From: Theodoxus fluviatilis
Lineage: Eukaryota > Mollusca > Gastropoda > Cycloneritida > Neritidae
Assembly: GCA_034096865.1 (NCBI GenBank)
Contig: JAWQFJ010028957.1
Coordinates: 27,501-44,212 of the forward strand
Reading direction: 5' to 3'
Length of the DNA stretch: 16,712 bases
This document shows, piece after piece, positions 1-9,025 of the stretch; position 1 is the first letter of the stretch, and every line of letters starts with the position of its first letter. A model generated the notes under the pieces. That model saw nothing but the letters and a program-made list of their open reading frames with translations, was not told the origin of the DNA and made no database searches. The position numbers and the translations under genes were made by a program.

Positions 1-34
1 TGCTTACCTGGCCACTACCAGCCTGCTTACCTGG
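1..34 (-). repeat. Duplicated splice-donor segment
   Basis: The 11-base string tgcttacctgg occurs at 24-34, spanning the donor of the aspartate exon, and again at 1-11. The two 23-bp neighbours stay recognisably similar. On the minus strand both read CCAG|GTAAGCA. The second copy may be cut by the window edge. Confidence 0.7.
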
Positions 35-99
35 GCACTGCATCCTTGCCAACCACCACTGATGTGATGAATTCTTTGGTTTCCTCACAGCACGCCATG
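31..99 (-). CDS. DAGLA: DAGL-alpha-like exon carrying the catalytic aspartate (GKD)
   Basis: This 69-nt exon enters and leaves in phase 2. Its first C completes the AG from the previous exon (Ser). It then encodes MACCEETKEFITSV, VVGKDAVP and the first two bases of an Arg/Ser codon. It aligns without gaps with GGLLS....KEF.T.VV.GKD.VPR of DAGL-alpha, in which the Asp of GKD is the catalytic acid (Asp524 in human). The acceptor is gttttctag and the donor is CCCAG|gtaagc. A near-copy of the donor lies 23 bp further along the transcript. Confidence 0.9.
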
Positions 100-424
100 C
101 TAGAAAACAACAAACAAACTTCAATAAGTCAGATCAGGCGCAGAGATGCAACATTTGTATTTAAAACTGGAAATTACCCAGAGCTAATTAGCAATGAAAA
201 CTGATTTGAACCTTTTCTGTTCATAAGAGAAAAGCTACACAGGTAGGTCTCAACATTACCTGATCATATTCTGAAATCATGAAATATTCCAGTGTTTCAC
301 TGTCATTATTTTCAAAACCATGAATTATGAACGTGTGAGTGTCCGCGTGCGTGCATATGAGTGTGCATGTAAGCATACATTTAAATGTTTGAAAACATTT
401 CCAAGACGATGCATGAGTGTGAGC

Positions 425-878
425 GTTATGTTCCTCCGTCTATTATTCTATCCATCAGTGGACGTAAGCATGTCGCCCTACTTCTCCCTGCTTATGCCTT
501 CATCCCTTCCTTCTACTGATCCTCTTTCCTCAACTCAATTAACGATTCATTCCTCCAAATCTTTCTGTATCCATCCCATCATCATTCTCTTCCTAAATCC
601 ATTATATCCTTGTACGTTTGCAATTTCTTTCCACTGCATACTCATACTTTTCTCTCTCAATCGCCTACCTCCTACTCCCTCCATTCCTCCATTTTAGGTC
701 TCTGACACTCGCTGCCTTTCTTACTCTCTCTATCCCACCTTTTGTCACTGTTTCTATAGTCTCGAGCACTAACCTACAATACCTTCCCATCTTCCTCCCC
801 TCACCACTTCTTCCTATTCCTTCGACAACTGGACCCCCTGGCAGCTAGGCTTTGGGAACCAGTCCAGTCTCCCAGCCC
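425..878. other. Intron, pyrimidine-rich on the plus strand
   Basis: This is intron sequence between the aspartate exon and the 21-bp minisatellite. The plus strand is strongly C/T-rich (stretches of cctcc, ttcct and tctct), so the lipase pre-mRNA is purine-rich here. Open frames exist on the plus strand but have low-complexity Ser/Pro/Leu composition and match no known family. No gene is supported. Confidence 0.5.
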
Positions 879-1865
879 CATTCTAGTCCACTAGAGACCC
901 ATTCTAGTTCACTAGAGACTCATTCTAGTCCACTAGAGACCCATTCTAGTTCACTAGAGACTCATTCTAGTTCACTAGAGACCCATTCTAGTTCACTAGA
1001 GACTCATTCTAGTTCACTAGAGACCCATTCTAGTTCACTAGAGACTCATTCTAGTTCACTAGAGACTCATTCTAGTTCACTAGAGACTCATTCTAGTTCA
1101 CTAGAGACTCATTCTAGTTCACTAGAGACTCATTCTAGTTCACTAGAGACCCATTCTAGTCCACTAGAGACCCATTCTAGTCCACTAGAGACCCATTCTA
1201 GTCCACTAGAGACCCATTCTAGTTCACTAGAGACTCATTCTAGTTCACTAGAGACTCATTCTAGTTCACTAGAGACTCATTCTAGTTCACTAGAGACTCA
1301 TTCTAGTTCACTAGAGACTCATTCTAGTTCACTAGAGACTCATTCTAGTTCACTAGAGACTCATTCTAGTTCACTAGAGACTCATTCTAGTTCACTAGAG
1401 ACTCATTCTAGTTCACTAGAGACTCATTCTAGTTCGCTAGAGACTCATTCTAGTTCGCTAGAGACTCATTCTAGTTCACTAGAGACTCATTCTAGTTCGC
1501 TAGAGACTCATTCTAGTTCGCTAGAGACTCATTCTAGTTCGCTAGAGACTCATTCTAGTTCACTAGAGACTCATTCTAGTTCACTAGAGACTCATTCTAG
1601 TTCACTAGAGACTCATTCTAGTTCACTAGAGACTCATTCTAGTTCGCTAGAGACTCATTCTAGTTCGCTAGAGACTCATTCTAGTTCACTAGAGACTCAT
1701 TCTAGTTCACTAGAGACTCATTCTAGTTCACTAGAGACTCATTCTAGTTCACTAGAGACTCATTCTAGTTCACTAGAGACTCATTCTAGTTCACTAGAGA
1801 CCCATTCTAGTTCACTAGAGACTCATTCTAGTTCACTAGAGACTCATTCTAGTTCACTAGAGACT
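879..1865. repeat. 21-bp minisatellite, 47 copies
   Basis: The 987 bp are exactly 47 units of 21 bp, consensus cattctagttcactagagac plus one T (or C). Each unit holds a perfect inverted repeat, TCTAGT-tc-ACTAGA. Early units alternate 'acc' and 'act' endings (a 42-bp higher-order pattern), with a few 'tcc' variants. A central block is homogeneous. A 'ttcgctag' subfamily occurs at about 1434-1560 and 1640-1680. Because 21 is a multiple of 3, the plus strand is open through the array as a Ser-Ser-Leu-Glu-Thr-His-Ser heptad. There is no ATG, and all three minus frames contain stops. It is treated as intronic satellite. Confidence 0.95.
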
Positions 1866-2293
1866 TCGCCTACCAGCGAAAGTGTCTCTAGCCCAGTTGA
1901 CATCACGTGATGGAAGGTTTTCGCCCGCAATATGCAAATGGAGGTCACACGAGAGGCTTGTGGGATAGCCGATCTGCTCCCTGACATACGCAGTTAAAGT
2001 AGTTCTAACATTATTTCGCACAAAACTCTTAATTTATTCTTATTGAAGCAATAAACAAGCGTATATTCGATAAAATAAAATGTTTGTGTTGAAATGAAAA
2101 CAAGTTTTGACATCTGAATGATTTCTGTAAAAAGTGGAGAGAAAAATAGTATCAGAACGAACTATTTTTGGCGCAATGCTGTAATGCGAAGGGTCAAGTC
2201 TATAACGCATTCATTGCAAACGGTGACAGAGTCAATATTGACTCGGGTTCACAGAATGTCCAAGCCCTTCCCCCACTCGAGTTCCCTTCTCAC
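1866..2293. other. Intron, no feature seen
   Basis: AT-rich intron sequence lies between the minisatellite and the serine exon. It contains a CACGTG E-box at 1904-1909. No gene, repeat or structured element was recognised. Confidence 0.5.
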
Positions 2294-2436
2294 CTGAGCA
2301 GGCCGCCAGGCGGGGAGTAGGCGTAGCAGTGCAGTGTGGGATAGTCAGGCTGCAGCAGGATGGCCAAGATGGCCGCTGTCCCTGCCCCCAGGGAGTGACC
2401 CACGAGAATCAGGTCGTAGGTCTGCGTCTGCCTTTC
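2294..2436 (-). CDS. DAGLA: DAGL-alpha-like exon carrying the catalytic serine (GHSLG)
   Basis: This 143-nt exon begins in phase 0 and ends two bases into a codon. It encodes [12 protein letters not shown], then [17 protein letters not shown], then [23 protein letters not shown] is the nucleophile elbow, with Ser as catalytic nucleophile (Ser472 in human DAGL-alpha). The YSPPGGLL segment downstream is characteristic of DAGL and not of other lipases. The acceptor is cttgcag|GAAAGG and the donor is CTCAG|gtgaga. A second AG about 20-25 bases further upstream also leaves an open frame. The gcttgcag site is preferred because it gives gap-free alignment of FERDP-ERQTQTY with the family. Confidence 0.95.
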
Positions 2437-2648
2437 CTGCAAGCAGGTCACTCGGTCAAGCTCTTGGTGGGCAAAGGTAAAAGATAGTTAAATAGTTGTT
2501 TTGTGCTGTGTCTTATTGCCCATGTTTGGGTCTCAATCCGCTCTGTCTTTAATTCCGAAGTCATTGGACCGCTTACTCACACCTCTGCTGCCACTACACT
2601 ATGAAGAGAAACAAATGGAACTCATGCAGTCAGGCCCCAGCAAGATTT

Positions 2649-2702
2649 CCCACCCACCCTCCCCCACCCACCTACCCCCACCCACTCACCCCCACCCCCC
2701 GG
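2649..2702. repeat. C-rich imperfect repeat, G-quadruplex-capable on the transcript strand
   Basis: Plus-strand runs of three to six C are separated by one to four bases of A/T (cccaccc, cccccac, ccccaccccccgggg). On the lipase-sense strand this becomes more than eight G-runs of at least three, with loops of up to four bases. It sits in the 581-bp intron between the helix exon and the serine exon. Confidence 0.8.
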
Positions 2703-2782
2703 GGAGCACTTCAACCCCACGCTGGATGGTGGCCGCTTTGAGCATTAATCGCTCAAATCGTGCCTTCACTGCCCTTAGTAGT

Positions 2783-2955
2783 GCTGAAATGGTCGTTGTC
2801 CCCAACATTTCCGGACAAAGTCACGTGACATACCGATGGCCATGTGATATATCGCGACATGTTCTTCACTCGGCGGTCTCGTTCTCGTTCAAATGCCGAG
2901 ATTTCAAACACCGAGTACTCTGTCCGGAAATCTTGGGGACAACGACCATTTCAGC
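2783..2955. mobile_element. 173-bp MITE with 38-bp inverted repeats and 9-bp target duplication
   Basis: The ends begin GCTGAAATGGTCGTTGTCCC and are mirrored at the other end for 38 bp with two mismatches (C/G and A/G). The element is flanked on both sides by the direct repeat CTTAGTAGT (2774-2782 and 2956-2964). The interior of about 97 bp has no coding capacity. Nine-bp duplications are made by Mutator-like and some Merlin-like transposases, so either superfamily could have mobilised it. The near-identical arms and perfect duplication suggest recent insertion. The superfamily call is inference. Confidence 0.88.
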
Positions 2956-3017
2956 CTTAGTAGTATGAGGTTTTACTCCTGAATAAGTAGTAGTTAGCTG
3001 CTGAAGCGAGAACTTAC

Positions 3018-3098
3018 TGGATCTCTTTCGAAAGCTTTCTCAAGAATGTCGTCGTCTTCCAGCTTCTTCTTGATGTACACAGCAGCCTGCACCATCCC
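3018..3098 (-). CDS. DAGLA: DAGL-alpha-like exon GMVQAAVYIKKKL
   Basis: This 81-nt exon is 27 codons with phase 0 at both ends. It encodes GMVQAAVYIKKKLED then DDILEKAFERDP. It is the amphipathic helix between the HKG motif and the strand carrying the nucleophile elbow. The GMV..A.YIKKKL wording is the form seen in DAGL-alpha. The beta paralogue usually reads GI..AA.Y. The acceptor is gtttccag|GGGATG and the donor is GATCCA|gtaagt. The following intron is short (581 bp) and holds a MITE and a G-rich (transcript-sense) block. Confidence 0.93.
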
Positions 3099-4137
3099 CT
3101 GGAAACGGCAAGATTACTCGTGTGACAAAATTGACACGCATTAACGGACACGTGACAGACAAAGTTACTGAGAAATTACTTTACATTTCATAAAAAGGCT
3201 TTACAGAGAGCCATCACGAGGACTGAGAAAACAAATTCAGTGTTTTGTGATGTTCATCCCGCATACTGTATCCCAAGGTCGCAGATTCACTGTTATTTAT
3301 TTTATATCCACCGAACTACCAGGCTAAAAAGGAACATTGCAGAGAAATGGCTTCTTATCTTTATTCAGCAGATATCAAAGGTCTCTTCTAGGCGCGTAAG
3401 GAAATGCAATGCTATCCGGAGAAGCAGAATCATTTCAAAGTTAATAGTTGCACACATGATCTACAATCACTTATTATTCAGAGTAGCACAGAAATGCTTT
3501 TCTGCCAGCTAATTACAGGTGATCTGCCTCAACGCTCAACACCCTTATCATTTCAATCAAATAGCAAAAGGTTATAAGAAGACTTCCCTAAATTGACACG
3601 TATCAGAAGCACGACAGCGAAGAGCGTGAGAAGATATCGTCGGACTATTTCAATGGCAACTGACGAAAGACGTGCCCCTCCCTCTTCTCCAGACGCCACA
3701 TCAGCCAAAGACACGAGAATACGGCCTGAAAGACGACTCCCCAGTCAACAAGTGCACTACTTGCAGACTGTCAGCAAAACATCTATTCGTATTTCACATC
3801 CCAAACCAACGTCCATCACAGCACATTCAGTGGGGTCACCCAAGACAAACCAGTGTCAAAACTAAAAAAACATCCAGCCACACGTTCCTACTTTGCGCAG
3901 GGGTGATCTATGGCCAAAAAGACAGGGGCGAACACACAGAAACTCGCAGATCAAGGCTCTGCTATTTGACGCGAGCCAATCCAGCGTTCACTGTCGACAC
4001 GACACCCTGAAAACGTCTATTTAGCTACGCTAGGGTAGTCTGCGCTGGCGCAAGTGATCGTGAGTGGGGTTGATCGATACAGAGCGGAACGGGTCTCTGA
4101 CTGATGAGCCTCCGCTAGGAGCTAAGGGGCCACCGAC
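3099..4137. other. Intron, no feature seen
   Basis: This 1039-bp intron lies between the DVLTDL exon and the YIKKKL exon. Several short open frames occur on the plus strand, but they lack recognisable domains and are treated as chance. No repeat structure was recognised. Confidence 0.5.
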
Positions 4138-4215
4138 CTTGTGCGCAAGCCACTCTTCCCTGGGAGGATTCAGGGGAAGGGACTCTGGCTCCGCCTGCAA
4201 GTCTGTGAGCACGTC
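4138..4215 (-). CDS. DAGLA: DAGL-alpha-like exon DVLTDL...WLAHK beside a 47-bp minisatellite
   Basis: This 78-nt exon is 26 codons with phase 0 at both ends. It encodes DVLTDLQAEPESLPLN then PPREEWLAHK. The family has (D/A)LTDL, a variable acidic loop and W/L-HKG at this place. The donor is CACAAG|gtcggt, with a weaker +3 to +6 than the other introns. The acceptor is ctgtttcag|GACGTG. The intron side of this acceptor and the first exon bases are repeated about 22 times in tandem directly upstream in the transcript (4208-5287). The exon start is chosen because DVLTDL follows RGTLSLQ exactly in the family. Upstream units have GATGTG at the equivalent place, so alternative acceptors cannot be excluded. 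Confidence 0.92.
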
Positions 4216-5287
4216 CTGAAACAGATGTGTACAGTGAATGAAGAGTAAGGCAGCAGCACATCCTAAAACAGATGTGTACAGTGAATGAGGAGTAAGGTAG
4301 CAGATCCTGAAACAGATGTGTACAGTGAAGGAGGAGTGAGGCAGTACAGCACATCCTGAAACAGATGTGCACAGTGAATGAGGAATAAGACAGCAGCACA
4401 TCTTGCAACAGACGTGTACAATGAATGAGGAGTAAGGCAGTAGCACATCCTGAAACATATGTGTGCAGTGAATGAGGAGTAAGGCAGTAGCACATCCTGA
4501 AACATATGTGTGCAGTGAATGAGGAGTAAGGCAGTAGCACATCCTGAAACAGATGTGTACAGTGAATGAGGAGTAAGGCAGTAGCACATCCTGAAACAGA
4601 TGTGTACAGTGAATGAGGAGTAAGGCAGTAGCACATCCTGAAACAGATGTGTACAGTGAATGAGGAGTAAGGCAGTAGCACATCCTGAAACAGATGTGTA
4701 CAGTGAATGAGGAGTAAGGCAGTAGCACATCCTGAAACATATGTGTGCAGTGAATGAGGAGTAAGGCAGTAGCACATCCTGAAACATATGTGTGCAGTGA
4801 ATGAGGAGTAAGGCAGTAGCACATCCTGAAACAGATGTGTACAGTGAATGAGGAGTAAGGCAGTAGCACATCCTGAAACATATGTGTGCAGTGAATGAGG
4901 AGTAAGGCAGTAGCACATCCTGAAACAGATGTGTGCAGTGAATGAGGAGTAAGGCAGTAGCACATCCTGAAACAGATGTGTACAGTGAATGTGGAGTAAG
5001 GCAGTAGCACATCCTGAAACAGATGTGTACAGTGAATGAGGAGTAAGGCAGTAGCACATCCTGAAACAGATGTGTACAGTGAATGAGGAGTAAGGCAGTA
5101 GCACATCCTGAAACAGATGTGTACAGTGAATGTGGAGTAAGGCAGTAGCACATCCTGAAACAGATGTGTACAGTGAATGAGGAGTAAGGCAGTAGCACAT
5201 CCTGAAACATATGTGTACAGTGAATGAGGAGTAAGGCAGTAGCACATCCTGAAACATAGACGTGTACAATGAATGAAGAGAAAGGCA
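4208..5287 (-). repeat. 47-bp minisatellite derived from an intron/exon junction, about 23 units
   Basis: The unit on the minus strand runs ttcactgtacacatctgttt, then CAG|GATGTGCT, then actgccttactcctca. It repeats about 23 times every 47 bp. The left-most unit is the true acceptor and first bases of the lipase exon (ctgtttcag|GACGTGCT). All but 1 of 17 bases around the junction are shared with the other units. Some units carry cagatgtgtac and others catatgtgtgc on the plus strand, interspersed. One unit (about 4290-4304) is shortened, and the outermost unit near 5250-5287 is diverged. Every unit keeps an AG at the splice position and a candidate branch sequence (cttac) about 30 nt before it. 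No unit contains a stop in any of the three minus-strand frames. Confidence 0.95.
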
Positions 5288-5417
5288 AAACAATGAAGGG
5301 AAGGGAGTTCATGTTCACAGTTTTCTTCCCAAAGCAAAAGTATTCTTCTCCTTCTTTTTACTACAAGATTAACCATTTTCCATCTTCCAGGGATCATTGA
5401 TTTCGTTAATCTCAATA

Positions 5418-5448
<31 letters not shown>

Positions 5449-5519
5449 CTCAATTTCTCTCTTTCTCTCTCTCTCTCTATCTATCTATCTCTCAATCTCT
5501 CTCTCTCTCTCTCTCTCTG
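5418..5519. repeat. (CT)n / (CTAT)n compound microsatellite
   Basis: Alternating blocks of ct dinucleotides and ctat tetranucleotides, with two 'caat' interruptions. Intronic. Confidence 0.95.
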
Positions 5520-5651
5520 TCTATTTTAATGTCGTGATCAAGGTCACACTGTCAATAATCAATGCTGGAGTAGAAATAGGTTCTAGAAAGATACATCATA
5601 CTGTTCTTTTTGTACCTCTAAATTACTAGTCTAAAGCAACCGTGACGTCAA

Positions 5652-5654
<3 letters not shown>

Positions 5655-5697
<43 letters not shown>
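5655..5697. repeat. (CT)n microsatellite at the 5' border of a LINE relic
   Basis: About 21 ct units are directly followed by coding sequence of the truncated LINE. A CRE palindrome (TGACGTCA) lies just before it at 5643-5650. Confidence 0.95.
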
Positions 5698-5700
<3 letters not shown>

Positions 5701-6625
5701 GTCTCCTTCAAAATGCTTCAAGCAGACCTGTTGTTGCGAGCGAAAGCTAGCGAAACTCAAGTCATTAGATGTGTCAGAAAGTTGCAATGCTTATCACCCG
5801 ATGCATTTTTCAAAATGTTTGACGCCCAGGTTGTTAGCATATTGCTGTATTCCTCTGAGATCTGGGGCATTTACGACGGTTCTGTCATTGAATCTGTACA
5901 TTTACAGACTTTAAAGATATTTTAAAACCTACCTGTTATGGCACCAAACAAAATCGTTTTTGGGGAAACTGGAAAGTATCCACTTCGTATGAATGGAATA
6001 ATCCGATCAATTAGATACTGGTTGAAATTGTTGAGAATGGAAAATGTACGTTACCCGAACATGGTGTGCAAAATGATATTGAATTCTAACAATAAAGGAA
6101 GTTGGGCATGTCAGATCAAAGAGTTCCTGTACATATATGGTTTTGGACAAGTATGGGCAACCCAAAATGTAACAAATGAGCGTGCTTTCATTACAGAGCT
6201 GAAAAGACGTCTGGTCGTGGACTTTAAAGCTGAGTGGTCCATGGTCTTAGAACATAGTGAAAGATACACCTTTTATAGGATAAAAAGCCCTTTTAGAGAC
6301 GTTTTCATCAACGTCCGGGCAGGATTTAGTGAACTGTACATCCATAAACTCAGATATTACAACGATGGCTCAGATAAATTATATATATGCCCTGCTTGCA
6401 GAGAAGAAGTTGAATTTGAAGTGCACTTTCTCCTTGCTTGTCCAGTGTATGAAGACTTAAGACAGAGATATGCTCAATAACACGTACACAAGAGAAGAAC
6501 TGGGAACCTTATTGTCCTCACAGGACTTCGGAACAATACGTTCATTGGCTATGAACATGTACTATGCATTTAAGCAAAGACAAGATACTGTACAGATTGC
6601 TGCTGCAGATGATTCAATTTTGTAA
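5698..6625 (+). pseudogene. 5'-truncated LINE ORF2 C-terminal fragment, disrupted
   Basis: This codes for the region after the reverse transcriptase palm of a non-LTR retrotransposon ORF2. FFKMFDAQVVSILLYSSEIWG (about 5806-5868) is the conserved F.K.FD.QV...L.Y.SEIWG block. NLPVMAPNKIVFGETGKYPL follows, and CPACREEVEFEVHFLLACP (about 6391-6447) is the terminal C..C...H...C motif. It is broken by a TAA at 5923-5925 between KIF and NLPV in the same frame. A +1 frame change near 6470-6478 follows, after which the frame runs REELGTLL...LAMNMYYAFK to a TAA at 6623-6625. The upstream RT and endonuclease are missing. It is antisense to the lipase gene and cannot be autonomous. Confidence 0.88.
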
Positions 6626-6685
6626 GTTGTGATAGGCCCGTGGCCTAACAAATAAACCATTTGTTCGTTCTCTCTTCTCTCACAG

Positions 6686-6687
<2 letters not shown>
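6626..6687 (+). mobile_element. 3' UTR and terminus of the LINE relic
   Basis: Non-coding sequence follows the relic's final stop. It contains a short hairpin GGCC-cgt-GGCC (about 6637-6647), then AATAAA, then ttgttcgttctctc leading into TC and TG repeats. The same order (GC hairpin, A/T segment, attcgttctctc, TC, TG) ends the next element at 8365-8443, suggesting related 3' ends. Confidence 0.65.
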
Positions 6688-6727
<40 letters not shown>

Positions 6728-6757
6728 TGTGTGCGTGTGTGTGTGTGTGTGTGTTTG
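6688..6757. repeat. (TG)n microsatellite
   Basis: About 35 tg units with a few single-base interruptions, ending gtgtttg. Its last four bases, tttg, are the left target duplication of the adjacent LTR. Confidence 0.95.
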
Positions 6758-6846
6758 TGTTGCACTCTTATCTTGTTGTACAGGGGTTCTCCTAGCTTGC
6801 GCTGGGAAGTCAAAGTTACAAACGCTAGTGGTCGTTTTCGATAAAC

Positions 6847-6852
6847 TTTATT
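6847..6852 (-). terminator. Poly(A) signal of the solo LTR
   Basis: AATAAA on the minus strand in the context gaataaagttt, at the usual R/U5 place. It is in sense orientation within lipase intron 4216-8631, so it is a possible premature polyadenylation site. Confidence 0.6.
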
Positions 6853-7018
6853 CACTCCCTGGTTGATACACAGCGGTGACAATAAGTAGTATCGTCGTAC
6901 TCGCTTCACTCTACGCGCAGTGCCGCAGAGGACTCACTCCTTACAAAGTTAAGCTCTCACCTTAACTCTGTCGCATCTGCTGCTCGTGTCTGACTCTCTG
7001 TCTCTCGCTTTGTCGCGC

Positions 7019-7026
7019 CTTATATA
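7019..7026 (-). promoter_or_regulatory. TATA box of the solo LTR
   Basis: TATATAAG on the minus strand, preceded by a CRE/E-box composite about 75 bp upstream and followed by GCGCGACAAAGCGAGAGACA. Transcription from it would run towards lipase exons 4138-4215 and beyond. Activity is not shown by sequence. Confidence 0.6.
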
Positions 7027-7223
7027 CCTAACCCCAGGTTCCAGATCTTTCGTGAATGAAACGGCACACTCTCGAAAAGCTCGAGCTGGAAATCGACTGA
7101 CGTCACGTGACACAACAAGACAAATTTAGCCCGACTCGACCGCGTGCCAGGGCAATGACCTGACCGATATAAACAAACCGACCACGCCGAGATCCTCTCG
7201 TACGATCTAGAACCTTCACAACA

Positions 7224-8543
<1,320 letters not shown>

Positions 8544-8631
8544 CTCTCACGGAACTGCAACTCTTCTTTATGTCACATTACAACGCAGACAATTTACCAT
8601 CTTGCAATGTACGGTCTTTGGTTTTGCTCAC

Positions 8632-8715
8632 CTGTAGGGACAGCGTGCCTCGAACACACACCACCACCTTTCTGTGCTTGTGGTCCAAAGCCACGTAAAA
8701 TGGAGTCTCCCCGAT
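8632..8715 (-). CDS. DAGLA: DAGL-alpha-like exon: first strands of the hydrolase domain
   Basis: This 84-nt exon is 28 codons with phase 0 at both ends. The acceptor is gttttgacag and the donor is CTACAG|gtgagc. It encodes IGETPFYVALDHKHRK followed by VVVCVRGTLSLQ. The match to the DAGL family is direct: TPFYVA.DH followed by a hydrophobic strand and RGTLS at the start of the lipase_3 fold. It joins in frame to DVLTDL of the next exon. In the transcript it lies between an upstream (CU)n tract (8853-8793) and a downstream (CA)n tract (8543-8444). Skipping it would keep the frame but remove a core strand. Confidence 0.93.
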
Positions 8716-8789
8716 CTGTCAAAACAGAGAGCAAAATTGGAGCGTTTATGCTCATTAACATTAAAGATATTCCAGAGATCGAGTTTTGT

Positions 8790-8792
<3 letters not shown>

Positions 8793-8853
<61 letters not shown>
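8793..8853. repeat. (GA)n microsatellite, (CU)n in the lipase transcript
   Basis: About 30 ga units, located 78-138 nt upstream (transcript sense) of the acceptor of exon 8632-8715. Confidence 0.95.
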
Positions 8854-8857
<4 letters not shown>

Positions 8858-8959
8858 TAGACTGTTATTTTCCATCATTACGATCTACACATATCTGCGT
8901 CTCCTTCAAAATGGAGCGTGTTCCTTTATTAGAATGATACCTTCCCGCTCCCGCAGAGC

Positions 8960-9025
8960 AGTCACATGACCTCCCCTGCACGTGTACTGCAGTCACATGA
9001 CCTCCCCTGCACGTGTACTGCAGTC
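8960..9025. repeat. 31-bp tandem repeat, left half (two copies plus 4 bp)
   Basis: The unit begins agtcacatgacctcccctgc and ends acgtgtactgc. Copies at 8960-8990 and 8991-9021 are identical. A third starts (agtc) and is broken at 9026 by an inverted-arm element. The array resumes at 9632. Confidence 0.9.

Larger units (their letters stand above)
6758..7223 (-). mobile_element. Solo LTR of a Gypsy-like LTR retrotransposon
   Basis: The 466-bp element reads on the minus strand from TGTTGTGAAGGTTCTAGA to GTGCAACA, giving TGTTG...CAACA termini. It is flanked by perfect 4-bp repeats TTTG at 6754-6757 and 7224-7227. Internal order on the minus strand is typical of an LTR: a U3 with CACGTGACGTCA near 7098-7109, a TATA box (TATATAAG), R sequence, and a poly(A) signal AATAAA at 6852-6847. 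No gag/pol sequence or second LTR is present, so it is a recombination remnant. It has the same orientation as the lipase. The Gypsy assignment rests on termini and target length only. Confidence 0.85.

Noticed and set aside
879..1865. CRISPR-like array
   Set aside because: Units are contiguous with no unique spacers, in animal intron sequence.
852..1910. 352-codon plus-strand frame of SSLETHS heptads
   Set aside because: It is the translation of a 21-bp minisatellite, has no ATG start and no recognised family, and lies antisense inside a lipase intron.
3240..4010. Plus-strand open frames of 90-112 codons
   Set aside because: No domain, no homologue recognised and overlapping frames of similar length. 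Consistent with chance in an intron.
4030..5415. 461-, 392- and 351-codon minus-strand frames
   Set aside because: They are three readings of the 47-bp minisatellite. Only the 78-nt exon at 4138-4215 is supported as coding. The repeats are kept as a splicing hypothesis, not as a gene.
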